From an uncultured Bacillota bacterium (GTDB lineage: Bacteria > Bacillota_I > Bacilli_A > RF39 > UBA660), in the NCBI GenBank assembly GCA_947168485.1, contig CAMVLZ010000006.1, forward strand, positions 1 through 58,226: DNA of 58,226 bases, in the 5' to 3' direction. This document shows positions 33,654 to 41,845 of this stretch, in pieces. How positions within the stretch are numbered: position 1 is the stretch's first letter; every line of letters starts with the position of its first letter. The notes under the pieces were generated by a model. It saw only the letters and a program-made list of their open reading frames with translations, did no database searches and was not told the DNA's origin. Position numbers and translations under genes: made by a program.

Positions 33654-34796
33654 CTAATTATTAAAATAATAATTTAAATTATTAATATCATATATTTTAT
33701 ATTTATCATTTTCTTTTTTTACTATAAATTCAATATTATCTTCCTTAGTCTTTTCTTTAATATTACCATATTGATTAATCTTATATTTATATTTTATAAT
33801 TATATTTATTTTTACATTCTTATCTAATCTTGTAGATAGTAATCGATAATCTTTTACTTTAAAATCTTTTAATTGTGAATAATATACATTAGTAGTTACT
33901 AATAAGTCATTATATATATCTTTTACTTTAGAATCTTTTGTTAATGTAAGTTTTTTAGATACAGATTTATATGAATTAGACTTAATAGAGTTTTTATATA
34001 AGGCTTCTAATTGCCCTACTAATTGTTTTGTTAATTGAGTAGATGTTTGTTTAGGTAGATATAGATTATTTATATGAGAATTAGAATTTTTATTTTGTAC
34101 AAATATCTTTGATTCTAGATCCATATTTTTATATTTAACAGTTACTTTATATTCTCCTATAAATATTTTTTTTATTATATATACATTATATTTTTTATTA
34201 TTAGCTTTAAGTTCTTTATTAGTTAATTTAATTCCATCTAATTTTATATTATATTCTTTAGGTACTGATAATTTATAATTATTAGAAATTACTTTATTCG
34301 TTTTAACTTTCCAATTAGTATAAAATATATATTTTTTACCTTTATTTATTAATACTATTTGTTTTGTTTGATGTTTTTTATTCTTTTTAGTTATGTAACT
34401 TATAGTAATAATTGCTTCTTCTTTATTTTTACTATAATTAATATCTTGTACTGTATAATTTATTACTTTAGATAATTCTTTATCTTTTTCTATTACTTTT
34501 TTAAATGTATTAGGATTAATAAACTTAGATTCAGTAGCATCTATATACTTAAATCCTTTTATATTATCTTGTGTAATTAATGATTCAAAATACTTAATAG
34601 CAATATTTCTTTCATTATATTTTTCTTTTAATATTATTAATGTTAATGAAGTTATAATTAATAATATTATTAATATAGTAATAATAATTTGTTTATTAAT
34701 ACTTATTTTCTTAGGAGAATATTTTAATTCATTACCACAGTTGGGACAATATTTTCTTTTAAATATAATCTTTTTATTACATTTAGAACATTTCAT
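33654..34796 (-). CDS. TcaA-like zinc-ribbon membrane protein
   Basis: The 380-residue protein has a cytoplasmic zinc ribbon (MKCSKCNKK ... YCPNCGNEL, two CxxC), a single membrane helix (IIITILIILLIITSLTLIIL, about 35-55) and a large outside region. The outside region's first part resembles TcaA (AIKYFESLITQDNIKGF, GKKYIFYTNWKVKTN) and its C-terminus has an NTF2-like look (IKYKYKINQYGNIKEK). TcaA-type proteins of staphylococci and bacilli modulate wall and glycopeptide responses. Assignment rests on architecture and weak motif likeness. First gene of a two-gene operon with AAGGAG. Confidence 0.65.
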   Translation of the reverse strand: MKCSKCNKKIIFKRKYCPNCGNELKYSPKKISINKQIIITILIILLIITSLTLIILKEKYNERNIAIKYFESLITQDNIKGFKYIDATESKFINPNTFKKVIEKDKELSKVINYTVQDINYSKNKEEAIITISYITKKNKKHQTKQIVLINKGKKYIFYTNWKVKTNKVISNNYKLSVPKEYNIKLDGIKLTNKELKANNKKYNVYIIKKIFIGEYKVTVKYKNMDLESKIFVQNKNSNSHINNLYLPKQTSTQLTKQLVGQLEALYKNSIKSNSYKSVSKKLTLTKDSKVKDIYNDLLVTTNVYYSQLKDFKVKDYRLLSTRLDKNVKINIIIKYKYKINQYGNIKEKTKEDNIEFIVKKENDKYKIYDINNLNYYFNN

Positions 34797-34835
34797 ATTA
34801 TTCTCCTTTCTATTATTAATTTAATTATAACATAA

Positions 34836-34860
34836 AAAAAAGAATATTTTACTATTCTTT
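34836..34860 (-). terminator. Rho-independent terminator
   Basis: Stem AAAGAATA (34839-34846), loop TTTTAC, stem TATTCTTT (34853-34860); T run on the minus strand. Confidence 0.75.
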
Positions 34861-35378
34861 TATTCAATAACTAAAATATCTTCTTTATACTTTTTAGATG
34901 TATTAATAATATCTTTTTTCTTGTTTTTATCAAAGTAGAAGTATATTGGTGTATTAGTTAGTATTACAACTGTATTTTTTCTTACTACGATTGCTTCTAT
35001 TTGATCCCAATTTAGAGTCATTTTAATTCCATAATAAGATGCATCTGTAATACCATGTTCATTTATTTCTACTTCATTTTTAAATTTTACTTTCTTACGA
35101 CCTCTATATCCCATTAGTACTACTATAAATACTGCGAGTAAATATAGTGCTGCACAGAATATTGCCATCATTGATAAGAATATTGATAAATTTGTTCTTA
35201 ATATAGCAAATATTGCACTTACTAATAAAATTATAATAGTTACATATAAAGTATGTTCAGTATAAGTATAATCAGTATTCTTTTTATACTTTAAAATATA
35301 ATTTTTGTTTAGGTTTACTCCCATTGATTCATTCATGCAAGTAAAATAATTCTTTTTAATATTACTCTTAATCTTCAT
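34860..35378 (-). CDS. YcxB-like membrane protein
   Basis: The 172-residue protein has two adjacent membrane helices (TLYVTIIILLVSAIFAIL, IFLSMMAIFCAALYLLAVFIVVL) and a C-terminal cytoplasmic domain. In that domain INEHGITDASYYGIKMTLNWDQIEAIVVRKNTVVIL and TPIYFYFDKN match the YcxB-like C-terminal domain (PH-like fold). Function unknown. The frame could also start at the internal MNESMG; the first ATG follows AGAGAGG and is preferred. Confidence 0.72.
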   Translation of the reverse strand: MKIKSNIKKNYFTCMNESMGVNLNKNYILKYKKNTDYTYTEHTLYVTIIILLVSAIFAILRTNLSIFLSMMAIFCAALYLLAVFIVVLMGYRGRKKVKFKNEVEINEHGITDASYYGIKMTLNWDQIEAIVVRKNTVVILTNTPIYFYFDKNKKKDIINTSKKYKEDILVIE

Positions 35379-35413
35379 AAAAATACCTCTCTATTCTTAA
35401 TATTATTTTATTA

Positions 35414-36289
35414 TTATTTATCAAAATAATCAATAGTTTTTATGTAATTCTTTTTTTTAGTACTTGATTTTATATGTTCTCCAATTATATCTGTAACATC
35501 CATTATAGATATAAATGCACTATTATCTAGATTACTTACTAAACGTTTTAATTCAAATATTTCTATTCTTGTTAATACACAGTATAGTACTTCTTTGTCT
35601 CCTGAGATAAATCCTCTTCCGTTTAATAATGTACATGTTCTACCTAGTTGTTTATATATTTCTTTAGAAAGAGATGTTCCTTTATCTGTTACTATTAGAG
35701 CTGCTTTTGTTTGATCTAGTCCAGATGATACCATATCTACTACTTTTGATGTTATAAAGTACGTTAATATTGAATAAAGTGCTCTATCTAGTCCAAATAA
35801 TGTACCTGCTAAGGAATAGATAAATAAATTAAATATTAGTACTATTGAACCTACTCCTAAATTTAATTTCTTTGATAATACTATAGCAACTGCTTCAGTA
35901 CCATCTATAGCTCCACCTACTCTTATAACTGTTCCTACTCCAATTCCTAGGATTGCTCCTCCAAAACATGTTGCTAATAACATTTCGTCTGTTATAGGTT
36001 TTAAAAATTCTAATAATTCTAAAACTATAGAGAATAATATCATTGCATATAATGTTCTTATTAAGAATACTTTACCTAATCTTTTATATCCTACATAGAT
36101 AAATGGAATATTAATAATACATACTAATAATCCTAATGGAAGATGGGATAATTTATTAATAATAATAGATATACCTACAACTCCACCATCTAAGATAGTA
36201 TTAGGTATTAATAAAGAACGTAGAGCAAATGCTGCTACTATAGCACCTATAGTTAAAAATATGTATGATAATAATTTGTTTTCTTTCAT
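35414..36289 (-). CDS. YitT family membrane protein (DUF161/DUF2179)
   Basis: The 291-residue protein has the YitT arrangement: about five to six membrane helices with LLIPNTILDGGVVGISIII and the second DUF161 copy GGAILGIGVGTVIRVGGAIDGTEAVAI. A cytoplasmic DUF2179 domain follows (ALIVTDKGTSLSKEIYKQLGRTCTLLNGRG, EVLYCVLTRIEIFELKRLV, AFISIMDVTDIIGEH). The family is abundant in Firmicutes without an agreed function, and a transport role is often suggested. AGGAAG ribosome site. Confidence 0.9.
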   Translation of the reverse strand: MKENKLLSYIFLTIGAIVAAFALRSLLIPNTILDGGVVGISIIINKLSHLPLGLLVCIINIPFIYVGYKRLGKVFLIRTLYAMILFSIVLELLEFLKPITDEMLLATCFGGAILGIGVGTVIRVGGAIDGTEAVAIVLSKKLNLGVGSIVLIFNLFIYSLAGTLFGLDRALYSILTYFITSKVVDMVSSGLDQTKAALIVTDKGTSLSKEIYKQLGRTCTLLNGRGFISGDKEVLYCVLTRIEIFELKRLVSNLDNSAFISIMDVTDIIGEHIKSSTKKKNYIKTIDYFDK

Positions 36290-36345
36290 AAGACTTCTTC
36301 CTATTCTATATAAATTATAATATTTTTAATAATTTTTTACAACCT

Positions 36346-36369
36346 AAAAATAGAGATAATTCTCTATTT
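36346..36369 (-). terminator. Rho-independent terminator of the two-component operon
   Basis: Stem AAATAGAGA (36348-36356), loop TAAT, stem TCTCTATTT (36361-36369), overlapping the kinase stop. Confidence 0.8.
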
Positions 36370-37636
36370 ATTTTTTAGGTATAATTGTAAAACTAACTCC
36401 TTTTTTCTCATTCTTAATAAATATATCATAATTCATTAAATTAAGTGTTTTCTTTACTATTGATAATCCTAGTCCAAATTGTCCTTTAACACCTTTTCTA
36501 AAAGGAGTAAATATTCCTTCTAGTAAATTATCATCTATTTTTTCTCCATCATTATATAGTATTACTCTATTATTTTTTAGAGTAACTTTTATCTCTTTTT
36601 GAGCATATCTAATAAAATTACTTAATAAATTATCTAGAATAGTTTCCCAATTATCTATAGTTCCATAATACTTAGATTTTTTATCAGATTCTACAATAAA
36701 ATTAATCTCTTTATTAGTAAATTTAAATTTATTAACTTCTTCTTCTACTATTTTTCTTAAATCTACTTCTTCTATATCAAATTTTTCTATTCCTTTTAAA
36801 TAATCTAATTTATTTAAATATAATAATGATTGTACTTTTTGTTCTAATTTATTAGTTTGTTCTTTAATTACTTCTAATGCTTTATCATTATCTTCTATAC
36901 CATCATCCACTGCTTCTATATATGATTTTATTACAGATATTGGTGTTTTAAAATCATGAGATATATTTTGATACATTTGATTTCTTATTTCTCCTTGATT
37001 TTTAAGAGAAAGTCTCATATCTTCTATAGCTAGAGATAATGATTTTATTTCATCATCTACTTCAAAATTAATATTATGATTAAAATCATCATTATCTATA
37101 TTATCTATTTTTAATTTTAGTTTTTCTATCTTTCTAACTATCATAGTTGACCATAGTACTAATAATATTCCTATTATTAAGAATGTTAATATTACTATTG
37201 GAAAGATTTTAGAAATCATTTTAGTTTTTTCTTCTTTAATATATGTATCATCTGTTAAAGCTATTCTTATTTCATCATTAATTTTAATTTTATAGTAATA
37301 GTATGTTTTATTATAATAAACAAATTTACCTTGTTCTTCTCTCATTTTATTAGTTAAATCTTTAATATCTTTATATCTTATGATATCTTGAATATTTTCT
37401 GATGTTGATACTACATCATTATTTATATCGATATAGGCTATTTTAGTATTTAGTAGTGATTTGTCTACTTGATCATTCATAATACGAAGAGGTTCTCTTA
37501 AATAACTATATATATTTGATTCTAATACTGGCATTATCATTCTAGGTAGTACTATTCCTAAAGATGTAATTATTATTACACATGCTACTGCGACTACCCA
37601 TAGTAATTGATTACTTAATTTAAATGTTTTATTCAT
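36368..37636 (-). CDS. Sensor histidine kinase
   Basis: The 422-residue kinase has two membrane helices (LLWVVAVACVIIITSLGIV and FPIVILTFLIIGILLVLWS) around an extracellular sensor of about 120 residues, then a HAMP-like linker, the H box QNISHDFKTPISVIKSY, the N box TILDNLLSNFIRYA, and the G2 box GQFGLGLSIVKK. The G1 box is degenerate (LYNDGEKIDDN instead of DxGxG), but ATP binding is probably retained. It overlaps the response regulator by 4 bp. No linked resistance or transport target is obvious; YitT lies downstream and the Lon-like protease upstream. Confidence 0.92.
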   Translation of the reverse strand: MNKTFKLSNQLLWVVAVACVIIITSLGIVLPRMIMPVLESNIYSYLREPLRIMNDQVDKSLLNTKIAYIDINNDVVSTSENIQDIIRYKDIKDLTNKMREEQGKFVYYNKTYYYYKIKINDEIRIALTDDTYIKEEKTKMISKIFPIVILTFLIIGILLVLWSTMIVRKIEKLKLKIDNIDNDDFNHNINFEVDDEIKSLSLAIEDMRLSLKNQGEIRNQMYQNISHDFKTPISVIKSYIEAVDDGIEDNDKALEVIKEQTNKLEQKVQSLLYLNKLDYLKGIEKFDIEEVDLRKIVEEEVNKFKFTNKEINFIVESDKKSKYYGTIDNWETILDNLLSNFIRYAQKEIKVTLKNNRVILYNDGEKIDDNLLEGIFTPFRKGVKGQFGLGLSIVKKTLNLMNYDIFIKNEKKGVSFTIIPKK

Positions 37637-38292
37637 TGTAATCTATATCCATATCCATATATAGCAGTTAAATTTAGTTTAGGCATCTTCTTTCTTAATC
37701 TTCTTACTAGATCATCTACTACTCTATCAGAACCAAAATAGTCATTTCCCCATACATTATTTAATATTTCATCTCTTGAAAAGGACTTAGATTTATTATT
37801 TATAAATAGTAATAATAGATCAAACTCTAAATTAGTTAATTTAATCTCTTTATCATGTTCTGTTACTATTCGTTTATCTATATCTATTAAATAATCTTCG
37901 TAATTGATTTGTTTACTTTTAGTGTTTTTATATACTCTTTTAATCATATTATTAACTCTTAATACTAATTCTTTTGGAGAATATGGTTTTGTTAGATAAT
38001 CATCACTACCTAGTTCTAATCCTAATATTTTATCTAATTCTTGATCTCTTGCTGAAGTAAATATTACTGGAACTTGTTCATCTTTCTTTCTAATTTCTCT
38101 TATTATGTCATATCCATTAATATCATCACTTAACATTATATCTAATATCCATAAATCTGCTTTTTTACCAATATAATTAAGAGCATCATTTCCTTTAGAA
38201 AAGACTATACATTCATACTTTTCTTTTTCTAAATATAGTTTTATTAAGTTTGCTAGATCTTGTTCATCTTCTACTAAACAAATTGTATACAT
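37633..38292 (-). CDS. OmpR/PhoB-family response regulator
   Basis: The 219-residue regulator has a receiver domain (VEDEQD acidic pocket, phospho-acceptor Asp51 in LWILDIMLSDD, SAR and LTKPYSP switch residues). A winged-helix output domain follows (YEDYLIDIDKRIVTEHDKEIKLTNLEFDLLLLFINN, RVVDDLVRRLRKKM, YGYGYRL). The stop is TGA, overlapping the kinase ATG, so the pair is translationally coupled. Upstream -10 region reads TGATATATT. Confidence 0.94.
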   Translation of the reverse strand: MYTICLVEDEQDLANLIKLYLEKEKYECIVFSKGNDALNYIGKKADLWILDIMLSDDINGYDIIREIRKKDEQVPVIFTSARDQELDKILGLELGSDDYLTKPYSPKELVLRVNNMIKRVYKNTKSKQINYEDYLIDIDKRIVTEHDKEIKLTNLEFDLLLLFINNKSKSFSRDEILNNVWGNDYFGSDRVVDDLVRRLRKKMPKLNLTAIYGYGYRLQ

Positions 38293-38362
38293 ATAATCAC
38301 CTACTCATTAATAATATATCATAATTGTGTTATTACTATGATAAAATTATGTGAAATTATAA

Positions 38363-38389
38363 AAAAAACTATATAAAAAATATATAGTT
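38363..38389 (-). terminator. Rho-independent terminator of the Lon-like gene
   Basis: Stem AACTATATA (38367-38375), loop AAAAA, stem TATATAGTT (38381-38389). Confidence 0.75.
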
Positions 38390-39401
38390 ATTTTAAATTA
38401 TTTAATTTATTAATTGCTTCTTCTAAAGTTTTTACTTCAATTAATTTAATTTTTAATTTATGTTTTTTTACTACTTTTTTTGCATCTTTATAGTTTTCTC
38501 CTGCAGGTACTAAGAAATAATCTGCTTTTTTATTAGCTCCCAAAACTTTATATTCGATACCACCTATAGTACCAATAGAACCATCTTCTTCCATAGTTCC
38601 AGTACCAGCAATTGTCTTTCCTTTAGTAATGTCTTCTTTTACTAGTTTATTATAAATACTAAGAGCAGTTATTAATCCTCCAGATGGACCTGCTTCATTA
38701 ACAGCAAATTTAACATTTACTTTAGGATCTGTTTCATATTCATTAACAGTAGTAGCATAGATTCCTACTATCTTAGAATTATCTTTATCTTTATATATTT
38801 TTGCTGTAATAGTTTTTTCTTTATTATTTCTTAATAACTTAAATGAAATAGTATCTCCTACTTTATATTTATCAATTTCATTTCTAATATCAGTAATATC
38901 AGTAATTTTTTTATTATTTACTTCTACTAATTCATCTCCTACTTCAAAATCATTTTTATATTTAGGGTTTTTAGTTAAGATAAAATATTTTTTACTGATT
39001 AGGTTTACTTCTTTATTAGCAAGTTTATATGCATTGTATATAGCATTATTACTTGATTGATTTAAATATATTTTATTTCTTTCATTTATTTCTTCTACTG
39101 ATTCTTCTTCAGTATATTTATAATTATCTTCTTTTTCTCTAGTCCATGAAGGAATAATATAAGAAAGTAGATAAGATACTACTGTTCCATTTAATTCAGT
39201 TACATAACTTATATTAAATGTTCCTTTTTCTTGGTATGCATTATCTACTTCTACTCTTTTTCCTATATTTTTTATTCCTCCTCCAGTAATTATATAGTAA
39301 TTAACTGGATATAAAGATATTATTGTTATTAATAATAAGACTATTAGAAATTTATATTCTTCTTTTATGAATTTTATTGTATTGTTAATTATTTTTTTCA
39401 T
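38388..39401 (-). CDS. PDZ-domain Lon-like serine protease (YlbL family)
   Basis: The 337-residue membrane-anchored protease has one N-terminal helix (FLIVLLLITIISLYPVNYYI), a PDZ domain around residues 140-200 (NDFEVGDELVEVNNKKITDI) and a Lon-type proteolytic domain. That domain has the Ser-Lys dyad: Ser240 in VNEAGPSGGLITALSIY and Lys285 in GIEYKVLGANKKADYFLVP. YlbL-type enzymes cleave membrane or secreted regulators; in B. subtilis it is linked to the DNA-damage checkpoint. Here it is the third gene after two prepilin-like genes (15-bp gap), so a role in processing or quality control of the pilus-like apparatus is possible but inferred. Confidence 0.9.
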   Translation of the reverse strand: MKKIINNTIKFIKEEYKFLIVLLLITIISLYPVNYYIITGGGIKNIGKRVEVDNAYQEKGTFNISYVTELNGTVVSYLLSYIIPSWTREKEDNYKYTEEESVEEINERNKIYLNQSSNNAIYNAYKLANKEVNLISKKYFILTKNPKYKNDFEVGDELVEVNNKKITDITDIRNEIDKYKVGDTISFKLLRNNKEKTITAKIYKDKDNSKIVGIYATTVNEYETDPKVNVKFAVNEAGPSGGLITALSIYNKLVKEDITKGKTIAGTGTMEEDGSIGTIGGIEYKVLGANKKADYFLVPAGENYKDAKKVVKKHKLKIKLIEVKTLEEAINKLNNLK

Positions 39402-39416
39402 AGTAGTCTCCTTTTA

Positions 39417-40964
39417 TTATTCTTCATCGTCATCACTTTCGTCATCGGGTTCAATAACCCCATATAATTGAATATAGAAATTATCTTCAGACCAGGTCAT
39501 ATTATTTACAATTCTTTTGTCTATTCTAATTCTAAATTTAGTAGTTGCTTTAAATGAAGTACCTTTTCCTGATCCAATGTACAAGTTTTTATTCCAACTT
39601 GGGTCATTATCAATTACTTTTTTTGCAGTTATTTCACCGTTTTCATCTACGGCATATTCATAACTATCTTGAACTAGTTCGTGTTGGATGTTTGTTTGAT
39701 GTAATCTTTTGCCTTTTTCCCAACTAAAATTAATACCATTGATTATGTTATTTGAGTAATCTACTACTGATATAGCATTTGACATGTTAGCTATGTTATT
39801 TAAGAATAAATTATCTTCAGTATGTTCTGCAGCTTCTGTTGATATAGCGATAATCAATGGTGTTTTTGGTACTAGTTTATCAAATACATTAACTTCTGGA
39901 TCTTCAGGTTCAGCTGTACCTTCTTCTGGATCTGGATCTAATAGATCATCTGGGTCAGGTTCTTCTTCCTCATCTTCTCCTGATAAAACAATATCATCAG
40001 TTGACCAATAGCAATAATTAGCATCACATTGTTTACTCTTCTTAAATGAATCTTTAAATATATCTAATGATATAGCATATGGAACTATTTCATCTAATAC
40101 AAATCCGTGACATTGAAGTGGGAATTCTTCTTCTGGTTCATCTTCTGAGTTTTCTTCTATTTCTAAATCATCTAATGTATTAACATATGCTTGATCTATA
40201 GATGTTGGAGTAATTATATATATACCATATTTTTGTTTAACATCAGGATTATCAAATCTAATATCTAATTTTAAGAAATCATTACTCTTATCTATATTTA
40301 TATTACCTATTTTAGTTTGATAAATTTTATCTTTATTTTGAAGTTCATATCCAAATGAATCAAAATCTATTGAATCAACTGTACCGCTTTTAAATCGATT
40401 TTGAGTTTTTCCAACCGAAGAAGTTGAAATTATGTTTGCTGGTTCTCCATATCCTATGAAGAATTTATCTCCATAGTGAGTAGCTGCGGATTCAATATTA
40501 TAATTATTTACTTGTTTTAATATTCTTAATTCTTTAGTTATACCATTTTTAAAGTTAAATGTAATTACTTGAACTGAAGTGGCATTTGAGTAGAAAATAT
40601 TGTCTTTTACTCTTGCACTATCATTATATGAACTGTTACCTGGTACACATGTCCAAGTTTCAGCTTCAAAAGTATTACAATCAGCTTGATATAAATCTTT
40701 TGGAGTATCTGTAACTGTCTTTGAAACAGCTTTTTTACTACCATTTATTGATATTGATTGTAGACCATATTCTACTATATCTCCTAGTATTCTTTTTGTT
40801 AATTGTGATTTTTGTGTTTGAATTTCTAATTTTTGTTCTTCTGTATCTCTGGTTGCGGATATAGTATCTAATATATTATAAAGAGATACTGTTATTAAAG
40901 CAGCTAGAACAAAACATAATAATATTTCTATAATTGATATTCCTTTATTATTTAATCTTTTCAT
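39417..40964 (-). CDS. Large prepilin-like protein (minor pilin/pseudopilin)
   Basis: The 515-residue protein begins with a class III (prepilin) signal: a short basic leader MKRLNNKG, then ISIIEILLCFVLAALITVSL with Glu at the +5 position after the expected Gly-Ile cleavage. The remaining 480 residues form a large extracellular part with seven to eight Cys and two strongly acidic Asp/Glu/Pro segments (about 275-285 and 325-350: GEDEEEEPDPDDLL). It ends in DDESDDDEE. It is far bigger than a typical pilin and could be a tip or adhesin-like minor pilin. It sits 2 bp after another prepilin-like gene. Confidence 0.78.
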   Translation of the reverse strand: MKRLNNKGISIIEILLCFVLAALITVSLYNILDTISATRDTEEQKLEIQTQKSQLTKRILGDIVEYGLQSISINGSKKAVSKTVTDTPKDLYQADCNTFEAETWTCVPGNSSYNDSARVKDNIFYSNATSVQVITFNFKNGITKELRILKQVNNYNIESAATHYGDKFFIGYGEPANIISTSSVGKTQNRFKSGTVDSIDFDSFGYELQNKDKIYQTKIGNINIDKSNDFLKLDIRFDNPDVKQKYGIYIITPTSIDQAYVNTLDDLEIEENSEDEPEEEFPLQCHGFVLDEIVPYAISLDIFKDSFKKSKQCDANYCYWSTDDIVLSGEDEEEEPDPDDLLDPDPEEGTAEPEDPEVNVFDKLVPKTPLIIAISTEAAEHTEDNLFLNNIANMSNAISVVDYSNNIINGINFSWEKGKRLHQTNIQHELVQDSYEYAVDENGEITAKKVIDNDPSWNKNLYIGSGKGTSFKATTKFRIRIDKRIVNNMTWSEDNFYIQLYGVIEPDDESDDDEE

Positions 40965-40966
40965 AA

Positions 40967-41752
40967 TTACCCCCTCTTTAACTCTATAGTTGAATATGCA
41001 GACATAAATTTATTTTTTTGGGTTTCACTACTATCATCTGATAATTTTCCATATTCAGCTATTATTCTATATTTTGCGCCTTTTACTGAAGGGTACTTAT
41101 ATGCTGGTAAATAATCAATATATCTCTTAGTATGAGGTGTTATTTCAGAATGGATTTGAAAATATATTAATGGTTTTTCTGTTTGTTTTTTTGGGTCTGT
41201 TTCATATAGATCTAATTCTTTCTGACTTAATTTTTTTCCTAGTGATGTTTTTTCCATCTTACCATTAACTTTAGTAACATTTGCGGCTTTTTCAAACATA
41301 CCTACATAAGTTTGATTTGCTGTTTTACCTTTGAATTGTACTACTTTAGCATCTGATTCAGTTTTTACATGTGCTGTTGTTTCTAAATTGTATTTAGTTA
41401 TATATATATGATAACAGTTAGTTGTTGCGATATAACCAAGCATTAAATTCTTATATTCATCTGTTACAAATGGACATGCACTCTTAGTACAATAAAATTC
41501 AAAACCTCCAAATTTATTAATATATTCTTTAATAATATCCCATGAACCATCATCTACTACTTTATCATCTTGAATAAAACGTTTCATCCAATAAGAATTG
41601 TATTTTGAATCTACATCATCAAAGAATTCTCTTTCTTGATATTTACCCCATATTGGATAAAAATTTGCATATATAATTGTAAATATTAGCATTACAAATA
41701 CTGTTACTACAAGTGTTTCTGCTAATACAAAACCTTTTTTATTAATTTTCAT
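40967..41752 (-). CDS. Prepilin-like protein (minor pilin)
   Basis: The 261-residue protein starts MKINKKG, then FVLAETLVVTVFVMLIFTIIY: a prepilin peptidase site with Glu5 of the mature form and a hydrophobic pilin helix. The outside part has three Cys (FYCTKSACPF, TTNCYHIY). First gene of a unit with the larger pilin-like gene and the Lon-like protease. It is divergent from the PilB/GspE-type ATPase gene (93 bp between starts), which supports assignment to a type IV pilus or type II secretion-like machine. Confidence 0.78.
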   Translation of the reverse strand: MKINKKGFVLAETLVVTVFVMLIFTIIYANFYPIWGKYQEREFFDDVDSKYNSYWMKRFIQDDKVVDDGSWDIIKEYINKFGGFEFYCTKSACPFVTDEYKNLMLGYIATTNCYHIYITKYNLETTAHVKTESDAKVVQFKGKTANQTYVGMFEKAANVTKVNGKMEKTSLGKKLSQKELDLYETDPKKQTEKPLIYFQIHSEITPHTKRYIDYLPAYKYPSVKGAKYRIIAEYGKLSDDSSETQKNKFMSAYSTIELKRG

Positions 41753-41770
41753 TTTAACACCCTTTTTCTA

Positions 41771-41799
41771 TTGTTAATTTTCTAAAAATATTATATAAT
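41771..41799 (+). promoter_or_regulatory. Promoter of the pilus ATPase gene
   Basis: TTGTTA (41771-41776), 17-bp spacer, TATAAT (41794-41799). A second TATAAT (41838-41843) touches the ribosome site and is unlikely to be used. Confidence 0.65.
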
Positions 41800-41845
41800 A
41801 AATTATAGTAAATTACCATAGAAAGAATTAAAAGGGGTATAATGT